DNA of 64,000 bases from Panorpa germanica (Eukaryota > Arthropoda > Insecta > Mecoptera > Panorpidae). Numbering within the stretch: position 1 is the stretch's first letter; each line of letters begins with the position of its first letter. Below, one piece after another: positions 11,171 through 24,154 of this stretch. Where the stretch lies: assembly GCA_963678705.1 (NCBI GenBank), contig OY783209.1, forward strand, positions 5,146,001 to 5,210,000, read 5' to 3'. The notes below the pieces were generated by a model, which was given only the letters and a program-made list of their open reading frames with translations, was not told where the DNA came from and ran no database searches. Position numbers and translations under genes: made by a program.

Positions 11171-12813
11171 CTATTTTATTATTCTTTTAGTACTGAAAAC
11201 GTCCAACAGATCTCCTTGTCTTTGGCTTTCATCTGTGATATGCTTGTCCTCTTCAAGAAACCATTCGCGCAAATTTAACATTTCAGCATACCAAATATCT
11301 AAAAACACAAAGAAAAGAAATATACTAAACAGTTAGTTTAATATGTCAAATTTTCAATCTAAATAAGAAACATTACGTCTGGTTTTGTTAATAGATTTTT
11401 GTTTTCCTCCAAAATCTTTAGGTAGATGCGATTTGCTGACACACTTGTGCAAGGATTTCAGAGATCTGTGCGTGAAAACCTGAAACAAATGATATACTCA
11501 TATTAGGAGTATAAAATACGTTTTGATTTAAAAAATCTATTATTTGGTAACAGAATTTACCTGAGCACAATTTTTAGAGTTGATGAATGATGTTATCATA
11601 TATATGAAATCATCAGATAGGTCTGGAGGGTTCACAAAATGAATCTCCTTTATGTTAAGCAGATAGGCAACCTATGCAACATATTTTTTAATCAATTAGC
11701 AATCATGAGAAGCAGTCAATCGCGTGTAAGTTTGTGTAATATTTTACGATAGTTGAGATTCACCTGACCAGATACTAATCCTTTTTGAATCACATCTGAC
11801 GTTAATTTCTCCTTATGTTCCAATTTCAGTTTTTCCATATCTATCACAATAATCACATCTGTGGCGTAATCATGTCTCATTCTCATATCAAGCATCATAA
11901 ACATAAATTTGTAACAGTTATTTATATTTAAAAATTGGAATGAATTCAGGAACTGAAAACAAATAATTCGTTGTCCTGTGTTTGTAACAGGATATGGGAT
12001 ACAAACAGATCTAAAAAATAATTATTTTTAATAATAAATATTTATTCCAGTTTTAATAATTATTTTCAACATACAATCCCTGTGTAGCATATCTAATGTC
12101 GTCCGATAATGGATCACGATTAGAAAATATTTCGGGTGCAGCTGTTTTTAGAGAGTAGTAGAGATCCAAACCATTCTTAACTCGCTTTATGTCGCCGCCA
12201 CAACCAATAATCAAATGCTCAATGTGTCTTGAATCTGTTTTAATGTACAACGTAATCAAATCGAATTCATAATCAAACTAAATTAATTTTTATAAAAGAA
12301 AGACATAGAAAAATATAGCGACGACAATCTGGTGTTAATTATATTACATTCTTAATGTAATCACAGATTTATGATTACATTAACATCAAAATTATAAGAA
12401 CGTCACAAACTTTAAACCAAATATATAGTAACTTTCTAATAAGATAGAAAAACAGAAATGATAAAAAAATTAATTACATTAATCCTATTTAATCCAAAAA
12501 CAAGTTTGTCTACCAAAATTCAACGTATGTACTATGGACAGCCATATTTTTTGTTTCACTTACACTCATTATGTTTGAATCAATGCGAGTGAAACATAAA
12601 CATTGTGCTAGTCTTATTATAACTAAACACTATAACTTGCATTAAATTGTCCTCACCTGGTTTTATCTTTGGTAGATACGGTTGTTGCGTGAACCACTGC
12701 GTGATAATCTCAACAGTAGCACTAACTTCTTCTTTTGATAGATGTAACTTATTGAGGTTATTGAATTTCAACTCTTCCGTTATTTCAATTAAATCATAAA
12801 TTTTCTCAGACAT
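11171..12813 (-). CDS. Gene 3: CRAL-TRIO domain protein, 301 aa
   Basis: Six exons: 12657-12813, 12075-12234, 11764-12010, 11561-11671, 11377-11479, 11171-11298. The start is MSEKIYDLIEITEEL, aligned with the starts of genes 4, 14 and 15. Residues 1-105 form the helical N-terminal part (WFTQQPYLPKIKPG, then LKTAAPEIFSNRDP). Residues 106-259 hold the ligand-binding lobe with YPVTNTGQRIICFQ, IHFVNPP and LPKDFGGKQKSI. The C-terminal exon has WFLEEDKHITDESQR and ends DVFSTKRIIK. An AATAAA overlaps the last codons before the stop. The gene lies 783 bp upstream of gene 2 and 2.7 kb from gene 4. The probable role is binding and shuttling of a hydrophobic ligand in the cytosol. The ligand is not predictable. 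Confidence 0.88.
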
Positions 12814-13116
12814 TGTTGCACGTCTTTTTAATTAGCTCTAAAGCACATAAAGTTGATTGCTTGCAACTCACAATGTACAAGTAATTATGAATTTCAAGAA
12901 GCTGTTGCATTATTATTTTTTTAATATCTTATTTTTCTGTTTGTATAAATCATGAATACGTATTTTTTATTTTTAGAAATTTTTTTGATTTCACAATTTA
13001 TTAATCAGCTGTTTATAAAGCAAATCTGTTGCGCCATTTGTGCTATAAGGCAACAATATTAAATATTCTTTTTCATCAAAAAAATATATACATTTATAAA
13101 CTTATAATAATTTATA

Positions 13117-13160
13117 GGGCGATAAAAGGCTGCGTGCCTATGAAGCCTGAGAAATCATAA
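13117..13160 (+). repeat. Dispersed hairpin-tail repeat, copy 1
   Basis: GGGCGATAAAAGGCTGCGTG and CCTATGAAGCCTGAGAAATC match 46800-46842. AGGC and GCCT can pair around a five-base loop. Probably the 3' end of a retroelement. Confidence 0.5.
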
Positions 13161-14243
13161 ATTTAAAAAAATATAGTACAAGACATCAACTTAGAACATT
13201 GACAATGTGGATTTAGGCTCAGGCTAGGCACCATACATCAGGATAAGACATATTGTAATTCATAATTAATTATTGTAATACCATTCGATTAATAAATTTC
13301 TTTCAATTTGAATTCGAATAGGCTGGCATTAGGAAAATAGGAATGTTAAATAAAAATACATAAATATTATCGTATAAATGATGCAAGGTATAATACAGCC
13401 ATGTACTTTCTTGATTGACAGGGTTCCTAATTCACGCATTTACCTTATCACCAAGTTATAATAAAAAACAACGATTGGCGAATATGACTCAGTAGCTGAA
13501 ACCACCGTAAAATAAGAAACAAAACAAAAATTAAATTGTTACAAAATTATTTAACGGACCATTGTGGGTCGCTGATGAAACGTTTCTACTTTATTATTTT
13601 TAACTGCGTTGTAAGTTGTTTCATACTGTGGAGAAGCGCGGGGGAAGATTGGTACGACACAGACCAATTCGTCAATGATCTCTCGAAAACTGTGTTAATA
13701 GTCAATGATGACTAGATATAATATCTATTCGCGTGAAACCCCCTAAGACGGTGCAGAAATAATTTATTTCGCTAGTGCCTCGGGTCCCCATTAAAGTTAG
13801 TACTTCTGGATTCAGATTAACATACTAAAACCAAAAAGAAATAATAATATTTGTAAACCTATGACACATAAAATCCAAATAACGCAACAAACAAATTTTC
13901 TTATAGAGTATCTACAAAAACAGACAGAAAAAATAAAAACTATTTTTAAAAAGAAATGCACAAAATTTTAGGTCAACAATCAGACAACCTAGTGTGACCG
14001 TAAAATTGACTAATTTTTGCTTTTTATAATACATTAGTAAACATATTTATTACTAATTATCGAATATAATATAAATATTAACTCAGACAACCTATCGAGC
14101 CTTTTAACTTTAATTCTTCAAGTAGAAGTGAAGCTATCTATATTTCTGTTTCGCCCATTACATTAACTCATTTCCTGGAACAATAATTTGTATGACGTCA
14201 GCAACTTGTTGACCGTGATGTTTTTAAAAAAGATGATGACCAC

Positions 14244-14246
<3 letters not shown>

Positions 14247-14304
<58 letters not shown>
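14247..14304. repeat. (TA)n microsatellite
   Basis: About 28 uninterrupted TA units. Confidence 0.95.
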
Positions 14305-14308
<4 letters not shown>

Positions 14309-15521
14309 CCATTAAAACAGGTACATCTATCTGATAAAATGTACACGCAGACTTTTAAATTTGTATAAAAGAGATGACAAATTGATGGGTTTGACGTACC
14401 ATGCATTGGAATTGTCTATATCACAACATGTCTTTTTTAATTGTCTCCTAAAATATAAAGATTAATTAAAAAATAATAGCACATTTGAGCTTCTGATAGC
14501 CAACGTTATAGAAGTCCATGATTCACAAGTCATTCACGACTAACTCGTAATTGTCACTCTTTAATGTTGCGTGATATGAAATTTCAATTTCTTTTATAAT
14601 AATTTTTAAAGAATCCGTTAATAGAATAAATGTCATTTTAAGTCAAATTTCTATAAGTTTCTACCGCAATTAATGTACATAATTATTCCGCAGTGCAAGA
14701 ACATACTTTGACGTTCAAAAATAACCAATATATTGGCGTAATATCTAAAATGATTACAAATAGAAGTTTTATTTCCTAAAGAACAAACAAAAGATACTTC
14801 AAAAGTAATGATCCAAAAACAATTCTGTTTCAAACACGATTTTTTCTTTATTTCTCACATTTAAAATTATTTTTGTATATTGTTGTACGAGTATTCACAT
14901 TACTTCAATTGCCTATTTTATTTCCGGTGGCGCTAGATCTCTGATAGTCAACATTTCCGATATTACTGTCTTTATTGGGCAATACATTTCAATTGTTTTT
15001 TTTAGTGCTTTCTATATCTTCCTCAATACTAGTAAAAATGTGTTTCATCCATCTTGAGTTGTTCAGCTATTTTATTTCCTTTTGTGTAGTAACTTTCTTA
15101 TATTTAAATTGTCTTATATACCTTACATTAAGAAACATATTTTAGAAACCCCCCCTCCCCCTCACCCCGTATTAATGAAGTCCGTTAAACCGCATAATAA
15201 ATAAATATTATTAAATAAAAATAAATACGTTTTTTAAATTATAAACACAAGTTTTATTTATCTAAAATGTATAAAACAAATAATGTAATAAAAGGAAATA
15301 AATAATTAATTATGTCAGAGTTTGCTATGCTGTAATTCACATGCTAGTTTGGTTGTTATCATAAATTTATCAGGCAAATAAAAAAAGTGTTTCTTCTTTC
15401 TAAAACATCACACATCACTTAAAACTCGTACCTACTTAAGAGGAAAGAAATTAACCCATATTAATAATTAGTTACTTCCTGATATGTATGCAACATTTTA
15501 AAACTAATTACAATTTCATAA

Positions 15522-18355
15522 TTAATCCACGTTAAGTTTCTTAAAAGAACCGTGCATTCCTAGGAGCTCATCAACTACTGGAGCTCCAGGTCGTTTACTC
15601 TCATCTGTTTTGTAATTGTCTTCCTCTATATACCAATCACGTTGCTTGATCATTTCTTCTACCCACGCATCTGAAATTAATAATAAATAAATTAAAATAA
15701 ATGAAGGTCCACGTTACTGTGTAAATTCACATCTCCAAATGGAAGTTAAATATGTGCAGGATAGTATCTTAGAACTAGTATACCACATACAACGGTAACC
15801 CTTACTACAAACAATTTTGATCGAAATCCAATTAGATGCGAATCGTATCACTCTGAATGGTGATTGGAATCATATTAGACATTAGTAAAATATTAAATGA
15901 AGCTTTGGACAGCATGTCGGCACCGGCCAGAACGCTCCGTACCCCCTCTGATTGCCTTCCTAATACTTTCCAAACGAGGTTTGCCGAGGTGCAAGTCGTG
16001 GTACTACCCGAACACTGTTTGACTACTGTCTAACCGCTCTTTGATACGAGATTGCTAAGATACGACAGATTGTTTGTAGGGCTATAGCAGTAAACAGAAT
16101 ATACAATCTATATATAAAGAATATTCTGTGACGTCATGCTGACTTACCATGCATCTCATCATCTGTAAGTTTTTGAGTTCCTCCAAATTCTATAGTCAAT
16201 AGGCTCTTATCAACTATTTTATGCAAAGACTCGAAATCTTTATGTATGTACATCTGAAAATGACCAAATGATGTATAATTGTATTGGTAAATAACTATAG
16301 CTTATAAATAGTTTTAAATTTGTTACCCGTTCTCTGATCTTCGGTTTCATGCAGGACCTAATAATTTGTATAAGTCCTTCACCATAAGATGGAGCGTGGA
16401 TAATGTGAAATCCTTTAATGCTACCTAAGAATGGACCCTAAGGAAAACAATTACATAAATAAATATATATTGAGAAATGCATTTTAGCCACCCGCATGAA
16501 ATTCTAACAGCAAGACTACTTTATAACCTAACATAAGAAATGTTTGCAGAGATTATGGAATAGAATATGGAGAGTTTTTGAAATTTTCAATGAAGTTCTG
16601 TAATTATACGAAAATTTGTTCACTACAAATTTGGTAATATTTATATTTATTTATATTAACAGCAAAATTTTAACGCACCTGTATGAAATAATCTTAAACC
16701 TGACGATAGATGCCAATGTGACGAATTAGGAACTTTAGATCATATTATATTTAAATCCATAAATTATAGTTTACAAAGATCAAAATTTAATGGAGAGGAT
16801 AGATATAACTCATGGTGTTACATTTTGTGTTATCGAACTGTAATATTAATTAACATTCATTTTACCTGGCAAGCAGTCAGCGTGGTTTTAATAACTCCCG
16901 GCGTAAATTTGGCTGCTTGGCTAATCCTCATATTGGCGAAGTCTATTATGTAAATGCATCCGCCAATGCAGTCGAACCGCATTTTTAAATCTAGCGCCAT
17001 GAACATGTACTTAAAATAGCTGACGGGTATGAATTTATCGGAGTCTTCTTTAGCGAATCTGAATGTTAGAATGCGCTCTCCTGCTGGTGTTGGTAGATAC
17101 TGGATAGAAGATTTACTGTAATGGAGGAAGAGAGAATCTTATTCTTACTTAGAATGCAAGGAAGATCACAACTAGTACAGATGCTCGCATCTAAATTTCT
17201 TCTTTGAAACAGCGAACTCATGAAATTAAAATTATTTCCACTAAACATTTGGTATTGTTTAGACAGTTGGCTACTAACGTTAACCAACTTTAGATTAGGA
17301 AGAAGTGCGAAACAAAGGTAACATTATCACAATACATATCAGTAGTGTACTCACAATGTTTTGAGAACTGATTTCAGTTCTGGAAGCAAAGGATCCCTAT
17401 TACAAAACATGTCAGGAGCAGCCGTCTTCAGTGTGTAATATGTATCCAAGGATTGTTTTGTTCTTTCTATGCTTCCCTTGGAATTTAGGAAAATGCATTC
17501 TATATGTCCACGATCTGGAAGACGTATGTAAGTTGTTATTAAGAAATAAATTGAATGACCTGGTTTTAGAATGTGTGTATTCGATACTTTTATAGAGATT
17601 GTGATACCTTGCAGCTTTGTGAAAACAGATAGTGTAGAATAAGAAGAAACAATTGGAAATATATAGAATATACAACAGATGGTTCAGATATTTAGAAAGA
17701 ATTTGTCGAAATGCACCCTACAAACAATTTAGATCGGAATCCAATTAAATGGGAATCGTATAACTCTGATTGGTGATTGGAATTCTATTAGACATTAGTG
17801 AGACATTATATGAAGCTTTGGATAGCATGTCTGAACCTGCCGGAACGCTCCGTACCCCCTCTGATTGCCTTCCTAACGTCGTGGTCGTGGTACTACCAGC
17901 GAACGCTGTTTGACTACTGTCTAACCGCTCTCAGATACGAGATTTCTAAGATACGACAAATTGTTTGTAGGGCAATGGCTAAAAATCTTGTGGAGTGAAA
18001 CTTTCAGAGAGTGGAAAAAGGAAGTTTAGAAAGATCTCATGGAAAGAAGCATAGTAATTTAATACGCAGGAATGCCAAAAAGTCTTGGGCAACGACAAGA
18101 GGCTTTGATGATAATGATGATGAGTAAGTAACAATGATTTTTTGTTTACTTGGTCTATCAGAACATCAGTGTCACTAAGTTGATAACCTTCTCACCTGGG
18201 ATTATCCTAGGTAAATGCGGCTGGCTGTCAAACCACTCCGTTATCAGTGCAACAGTTTCATCTAGGTCCTTCTTTGTTAGATTCAATCTTTTCAACGCGT
18301 CGATTTTCATTTCATCGGTGACTTTGATTAAGTGATCAATATTTTTCGGTTTCAT
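15522..18355 (-). CDS. Gene 4: CRAL-TRIO domain protein, 311 aa, introns loaded with TEs
   Basis: Six exons: 18196-18355, 17355-17514, 16866-17115, 16327-16437, 16148-16253, 15522-15670. The start is MKPKNIDHLIKVTDEM; the acceptor TTTTGCAG just upstream suggests a separate 5' leader exon. Exon 3 begins SSIQYLPTPAGERIL. Exon 5 is one codon longer than in the relatives and reads SLLTIEFGGTQKL, so the usual LP before the FGG motif is lost. The last exon ends LLGMHGSFKKLNVD, nearly the same ending as genes 14 and 15, which marks a subfamily. Two copies of one TIR element sit in introns 1 and 5 and an I-type LINE scrap sits in intron 3, yet the reading frame and every splice site stay intact. Role as for the family: soluble hydrophobic-ligand carrier. 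Confidence 0.88.
15799..16081 (+). mobile_element. MITE copy A in intron 5 of gene 4
   Basis: It begins CCCTTACTACAAACAATTTT and ends GATTGTTTGTAGGG, an inverted pair of ends. The interior (GGAACGCTCC-like core, CCGTACCCCCTCTGATTGCC) matches copy B at 17716-17972, with extra sequence in the middle. No coding capacity. The target-site duplication is unclear. Confidence 0.75.
16659..16803 (+). mobile_element. Fragment of an I-clade LINE in intron 3 of gene 4
   Basis: CTGACGATAGATGCCAATGT and GATCATATTATATTTAAATC align closely with 43530-43620 at the end of ORF2 of the full-length LINE (the zinc-motif region). Frame broken. Same strand orientation as the full element, antisense to gene 4. Confidence 0.8.
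17716..17972 (+). mobile_element. MITE copy B in intron 1 of gene 4
   Basis: 257 bp with perfect 15-bp terminal inverted repeats: CCCTACAAACAATTT at the left and AAATTGTTTGTAGGG at the right. Its interior is shared with copy A. A non-autonomous DNA transposon; the superfamily is unresolved because no clear target duplication is visible. Confidence 0.8.
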
Positions 18356-21214
18356 TTTCTTCAAAATTTAGCTCCCAATATATTTTCTGCAAAATAGAAA
18401 ATAATTCTTATTTATATAATTTAATTTGAAAGTGGGTTTTCATTTAATTTGAATCTAGAATTTCTGATACTGCTTCTACAACGAACTATCTAACATATGG
18501 ATTTGCTCACGGAGAAGTAATTAATATTATCAGTTTACTATTTCATAACTTAGCACAGGTTGTCTTTGAAACCAGTCACTGTACAAACAACATTGTATTG
18601 CGTTATACGAGAACAGAAACTCCAAAGATTTGACCTTGAAGTTATATTTGTTATTATAATTATGATAAATAATTATATTATGGTAATTAAAGTAATTATT
18701 ACAACTTGGAAGAGAAACAGGAAATTATTGCTAAGCGATGTTTGTTTTATGTAGATGACTTTAATTCAATGAAATAATCCACAATTTCATAAAGAATTGG
18801 CATTTTTGTTATTTTTTAATCGTTCTTGACGCAATTTTGATCTGCAATTTTTTTTGAAATATGTGTCTTCATTTTCGAGATGTCAGCATGTTGAGGCGTA
18901 AATATTGCATATGTTAAAAATGGTTTCCAATTTTGCACTCAGCGCAAAAAACTACGCTAGAAAATATATTTAACATGTCAAAATAAAAATGTGTTTTTTA
19001 TTTAAAATATTAGAGTATAGCATTGATAATATCATAACAAATAACATTTTCGGTTTGTCCAATTCATTCAACAATAATAATAGTAAAAGTTACTTTATTT
19101 AAACAATAATTTAAACAAATATTTCGTTCGTTCTAATCACAAAGGATTTTGGTTTTACTTCGCCAGAGTCGGTAAATGTATATAAACAAATAAAAAAATA
19201 AAAATAGCGCGAAGAGTTTTATGATTTTAGTTCTGTTAAATAAATGTCCCAAAGGTAATAAAGAATTTAGTACAGTTAAGTCTAAATATCGTCAACTTAT
19301 GAATAAAAATGTATAAATGTTGGTTGTCACATGTTGGAGTCACACTGACTTAATAAAAAAAAAAAAAATAAAAGCACTATGTACCTTTAAAGATTTGTGA
19401 TATAACACACACTCCTACAATTAAACTATTATATTATAAAATACTATAAAACACTTCTTCGCGGTCACAGTGGAAATAAACTAACACTTCTTTCAAAATG
19501 ATGGAATATGCTTTAACTTAACTCACCCCCCACCTTTCCCGTTTCTTCACCAAACTTCGAGTGACGACAATTACAGGTTTAACATTTGTTTTTGATTTTT
19601 CAGTGCGGATACTATATTACACATAATTAAAATAATAATTCTATTTATGACTGAGTTTTGAAGGTCATGTATTTCAGAAATGTATATCTATTGCATCTTT
19701 CATTAATCGCACATCTCAAAATCAATCTATTACTTAAATATGAGGTTATATGAAACAGTCAAACAAAATTATAATGTAGGTGAACTTGTCGAATATTGCT
19801 TTAGTTGTTTTATTAAGACTTAGAAGAGTTCGTTGATGTCTAGTAGTTCGTCTAGTTATAAACCGGATTTTTGATGTGTCGTAGACATAGATCAAAATTG
19901 TAACAACTCAAAAAACACGTTTACTAGAGCGTTAAAAGACGGACCTATTTGCCATGCCACTATTTATGATGAGAGTTTTATTGATTTATTTTGAAAGTGG
20001 AAATAACTTATATCGATAACAGGTTATCGATTGAACTGTTTAGTAGGTTCAAGTTACTTCGTTTGTAGAATCCGAATAAATGATGAATTAAAGAATCCTA
20101 ATAAATGAAATAATAAAAAGATATAATATTAATGTACATACAAGGTGCGCGAAGAAGTGTGTATGCGCCTAGTGCCAGCGACCGACAGCTGTTTATCGTG
20201 AAGCCTTCTCTTTCGAACAATGGAAGATTCGCATGGAGCGTTGTAGAAATAGAGGTGGGGTGAAATCTAAATAAAATGTTTTTATAGCGTCACTCTCGTT
20301 ATTTAATAGCCCTTCTCGTATATAATATAAATAACAATATTAGCAATAAAATAAAAAAGTTTTAAACCTTTTCTCATGAAAAATTCACAAAAATCCCTAT
20401 TTATTTTAGTCGCAAAATAGATGTAACCCCTTAAGTAGACTGTATAATTTGAAAAATACTCACCACAATTAAATAAGAATAAAATTTGTATGAAATAAGT
20501 AAATCTGCACAATATATTTAATGCAACTGTTCTTAGTGTTAGTTTGCTAAAGAATTTAAAAATAACTGAGTGTGCAATACTTGCATTAAGTGTGGCAAGT
20601 GCGCATCTTTCGTTGGAGAGTGACATTTACACAATAATAGGTGACATTACTCGTAATATTTATAGTTACATCATGTAAAACATATAACACTTGGTATAAT
20701 ATAAATATTAGCAATAAAAAAATGTGTTTTTATTTTTAGTATGTAACGAGTGAGTTTGTTTAAGTTGCGATACATGTAAGTAAACTCAAGTAGTTTTATA
20801 AGTTAAAAAAGTAATAAATTAAGTAATAAAACTCAGGTCAACTCTTTGACATTTGTCTTTGTTTTTCAAAATAATTTTCTTGGGTTTTGGAATATTTTAA
20901 CGTTCAATGTGCAATAATGCAAACGCAAATGTTGGATTTGTTCTACTCGTAAAAGATTACTTGTCGTAAAAGATTAAAGATATCATATATCTATATGAAT
21001 GTCGTACTGGTTTGGACCTTAAAAGTTCAACAAATCTAGCACACGCATGCCTAAAAACATCAACTTATAACTGAAAATAAATGTAGGTGTCGCAATTGAA
21101 CAAAGTACAAACAATTATTTATTTGATTAATGATTTATTATTAACCAGTTGCAATTACATTTGAAAAGAACATTTGTTATTGAAAAATATTCAACAATTT
21201 ACAAAGAATATTTA
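18356..21214. other. 2.9-kb gap between genes 4 and 5
   Basis: AT-rich with no family exon. A GC-richer patch near 20150-20260 (GTGCGCGAAGAAGTGTG, CCAGCGACCGACAGC) stands out and could be a TE scrap or a promoter; nothing more can be said. The acceptor just upstream of the gene 4 ATG implies that a leader exon of gene 4 lies somewhere here. Confidence 0.4.
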
Positions 21215-22902
21215 TTAAACCTTGTATAAGTCATCTTCCTTCAAGAACCAGGGGCGCCACTCAACTAGCTTATCCATCCACAAATCTGTTGGTTAAAAAC
21301 AAGCATTACTTAGTTTCACATTTCCATAATAATTACAAATTTCTGAAGAGTAATTTAACGAAAAGAATTTAAAATTTAATGAAGTATTATCATTGCAGTT
21401 TATATTCGTAATGGAAGATGGATCACAAAGTTCCATCTAAGATAATACATTCTTACCCCAAATTTCCAAAACATCTCTTTGCTCCCCACCCAATTTTTTG
21501 GGTATCAGCTTCCTATCGACAGATTTCCACAAACTCTCAAGGTCATCATGAACCAAAACCTAAATAAATGTGTCATTAACTCTCTGATAAATACCAAGTA
21601 ATATTTATATAACCTATACGTAAGTGGCTGGTTTATGAATTACCTTTGCATCCTTCCTCAGAGAAGATTGATAGCCTTGTATAAATGGAATAGCAAATTG
21701 GGGTGGATATACGAAGTGAACATATTTGAGAACAAGTCCATAGGCTTCCTAACAACAAATTTTCAGAATTAATAATAGTTATGAAAATAATCACATTTAG
21801 CTGGGAGATAATTCACCTGGGCACCGTAATGAACTTTTCTCAAAATATCTAAAGATATTTTCTTCATGATATCTTTGGAGAATTTACGCATGTCGAAGAT
21901 GATGCACACATCCGATGAATAGTCATAACGCATCTTGATGTCGAAGATCATAAACAACAGTTTGTAGTAAGCAAACACGTCAAATAGTTCAGGGTTATCT
22001 TGGAATTCAACGGTGATGTATCTACATCCGGAACTATCGACTCGATATTGAAATCCAAAAGTCCTGCAATTAAGCCATTAAATGTAAACATTACCTAACT
22101 AAAGTCACGGGTATATTCAGTTAATTATTATATGTTTACATTGATTTTCTGAGTTCTCTGATTTCCCTCAATTCTGGATCTCTGTTTACAAATATTTCAG
22201 GGATTGCACTTTTTAGGAAGTAGTAGTTAATCAGGCTGTGCTTCGCCCCTTCCACACACCCCTTCATTTGGATAAGTAGACTTTCCACATGTCTTGGATC
22301 TGAAAGAGTTTAAATTTTTGTGTAATTCTGATTATTAAAACCTAATTTTGTTTTGGAACCGTTATTTTTATGAAGAGAATAGTGCTGTTTTCTAAAAATA
22401 CGCTAGACAAAATTAAGGAAATAATCGTTAACATTAACAAGTATACCTCTACTTCAGAAGAAAGATAGGAAAGAAGTAGGATGTCAGAAATAAGGAAAAG
22501 ACTTACAGAATGTGAGGGACAAAAGTACAAAGAGTAGTTCAACGCAAGGGAAGAAAGTGGAAGGCGAAATTGAAGAAGACAAAACAGACGTTGTGAAGGA
22601 TTAAAGAAATCACGGTTTTAGTAATACTTTAGTTACATATTATAAAGTTTGGTAACAAGAAGCAAAAACAATTATGAAAAGTACGAATATAAAAACTACA
22701 AATAATTTACATACTAATAAAATACGAAAAAGTCAAAAGAAAACATACCTAGTTTCAACTTCGGGAGGAACGGCTGCCCATTGAAGTAGTCAACGATGTT
22801 ACTAACTCCCCTTCTAAGATCTTCTTCAGACAAATTCGCCCTCTTCAAGGACTGTTTCCTGATTTCGTCGCTAATTTCCAGAAGATCATTAATGGCGACC
22901 AT
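21215..22902 (-). CDS. Gene 5: CRAL-TRIO domain protein, 279 aa
   Basis: Six exons: 22749-22902, 22140-22299, 21817-22063, 21644-21748, 21457-21559, 21215-21285. The start MVAINDLLEISDEIRKQ is the first ATG after a TATA box at 22976-22983. Exon 2 holds KSAIPEIFVNRDP, exon 3 holds MIFDIKMRYDYSSDV, exon 5 reads LIPKKLGGEQRDV, and the C-terminus is WRPWFLKEDDLYKV. The first exon is two codons shorter than in most members. The stop overlaps AATAAA. Promoter, coding exons and 3' UTR are all closely similar to gene 6, so 5 and 6 are recent sister copies. Likely a soluble small-lipid carrier. Confidence 0.9.
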
Positions 22903-22975
22903 TGTTGCTCTCTACTCTTTAGTGTTGCAAAGTTTAAAGTATTTGGAACTGTTGTAAAATGAATTGTTTCTGAGG

Positions 22976-22983
22976 TATTTATA
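22976..22983 (-). promoter_or_regulatory. TATA box of gene 5
   Basis: TATAAATA reads on the minus strand 74 bp upstream of the ATG, leaving room for a start site about 25-30 bp downstream and a 45-50 nt unspliced leader. The context (TTTAGTATAAATACCTCAG) matches gene 6 closely, through the shared downstream CAACAGTTCCAA. Confidence 0.6.
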
Positions 22984-23331
22984 CTAAATTTTCGAGGTTA
23001 TGGTTCAAATGTCGTGTTCCATTATCTAAATAATTATTATTAATAGACTTTTATTTAGAGTTAAATTGCACTAATTGGCGTAATCAATTATCAGTTTATG
23101 ATTTTTAAAAACATATTAACAAATATTCAAAATTGCACAATTGTGTAATCGTTTTTTGATAGCTTTTGTATAGGTTTATATATTTTTTAATGCCATCCAA
23201 AAATCTATAATTCAAAACAAGATCATTCTCTGAAGAAAGTGGTAACAAATTAATGGAAATGAAGACATCAATGTTGTAAACAAAATTTACTGGTCGAACT
23301 ATATAGAAGACATACTTATTGAATAGATAAC

Positions 23332-23525
23332 CACAACTAATATGTGTACAATGTAATAACGCACAAAGAGTAAAGCATATTATTCTTCAATGCTCCAAGT
23401 AGTCATCACACAGAAAACTGTAAAATGTCTGATGACTGTAGGCAAATATTTGAAAGCAAAACAAGTATGGAAAGCCTTATTGACTTTATTAATTTCTCAC
23501 AGTCGTTCATATAAAATGTCTATTT
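23332..23525 (+). mobile_element. C-terminal fragment of a third LINE family
   Basis: The plus strand reads LICVQCNNAQRVKHIILQC, a CxxC...H...C zinc motif of LINE ORF2 C-termini, then after a stop RQIFESKTSMESLIDFINF and a stop, like the usual end of such proteins. Frames are broken. It lies in the 1.25-kb gap between genes 5 and 6. Confidence 0.6.
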
Positions 23526-24154
23526 TATCAGCTACAAATAGCGAACTATAACTTAAGTGCAATATTGACAGGACACTTCACCAAATTGTGTACTGGGTAC
23601 CATGGAAAAAATGTATTAATTGGGCTACGAAGTGCTATATTATCCAGCATATTCTCGAGCTTAAAAGGATATTATGTTGATAAATAAAGCCCCTTTTGCC
23701 GAAAAATATATCTTTTACTGAGAAATAAAGGCGCTCTTTTAAATAAACGTCACTGAATTATCAAACTATCCTCATAACTTATTTAACGATTTTACAAGTA
23801 CATAAAGATCATTTGATGACTCTAAAACTTATTGAATATGATTAATTTCTCCAATGTATTGTCTAGATTTTTATTTGAACTAAGCACACTGGCTTTTGAG
23901 CAACTGTTTTTACTACCGAAATACTGTCGATATCATGACTCTGATCAGTTTGAATTACATATCTTGTACTAGAAATTTTTGGAACCTAATTTAACGAGTC
24001 ATGTTAGCCACAGGCTAAATTTATGAAATACATGTAAGTATATAACAAAAACAAAATATTTATTTGAATAATGATTTATTATTAGAAATTGTAATTACAT
24101 TTGAAAAGAACATTTGTTATTGAAAAATATTCAAGAATTTACAAAGAATATTTA

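Larger units (their letters stand above)
12814..15521. other. 2.7-kb gap between genes 3 and 4, repeat debris only
   Basis: It contains a hairpin-tail repeat at 13117-13160, a (TA)n microsatellite, and a segment at 14390-14510 that resembles 3030-3185 in intron 2 of gene 1. A cytosine-rich tract lies near 15148-15166. No ORF with family similarity or codon structure is seen. Confidence 0.5.

Noticed and set aside
14247-14304. (TA)n tract as a regulatory or origin element
   Set aside because: Ordinary microsatellite with no flanking structure.
20303-20626. 107-codon minus-strand ORF upstream of gene 5
   Set aside because: Composition typical of AT-rich non-coding DNA (runs of Ile, Phe, Tyr); no conserved motif or exon signals.
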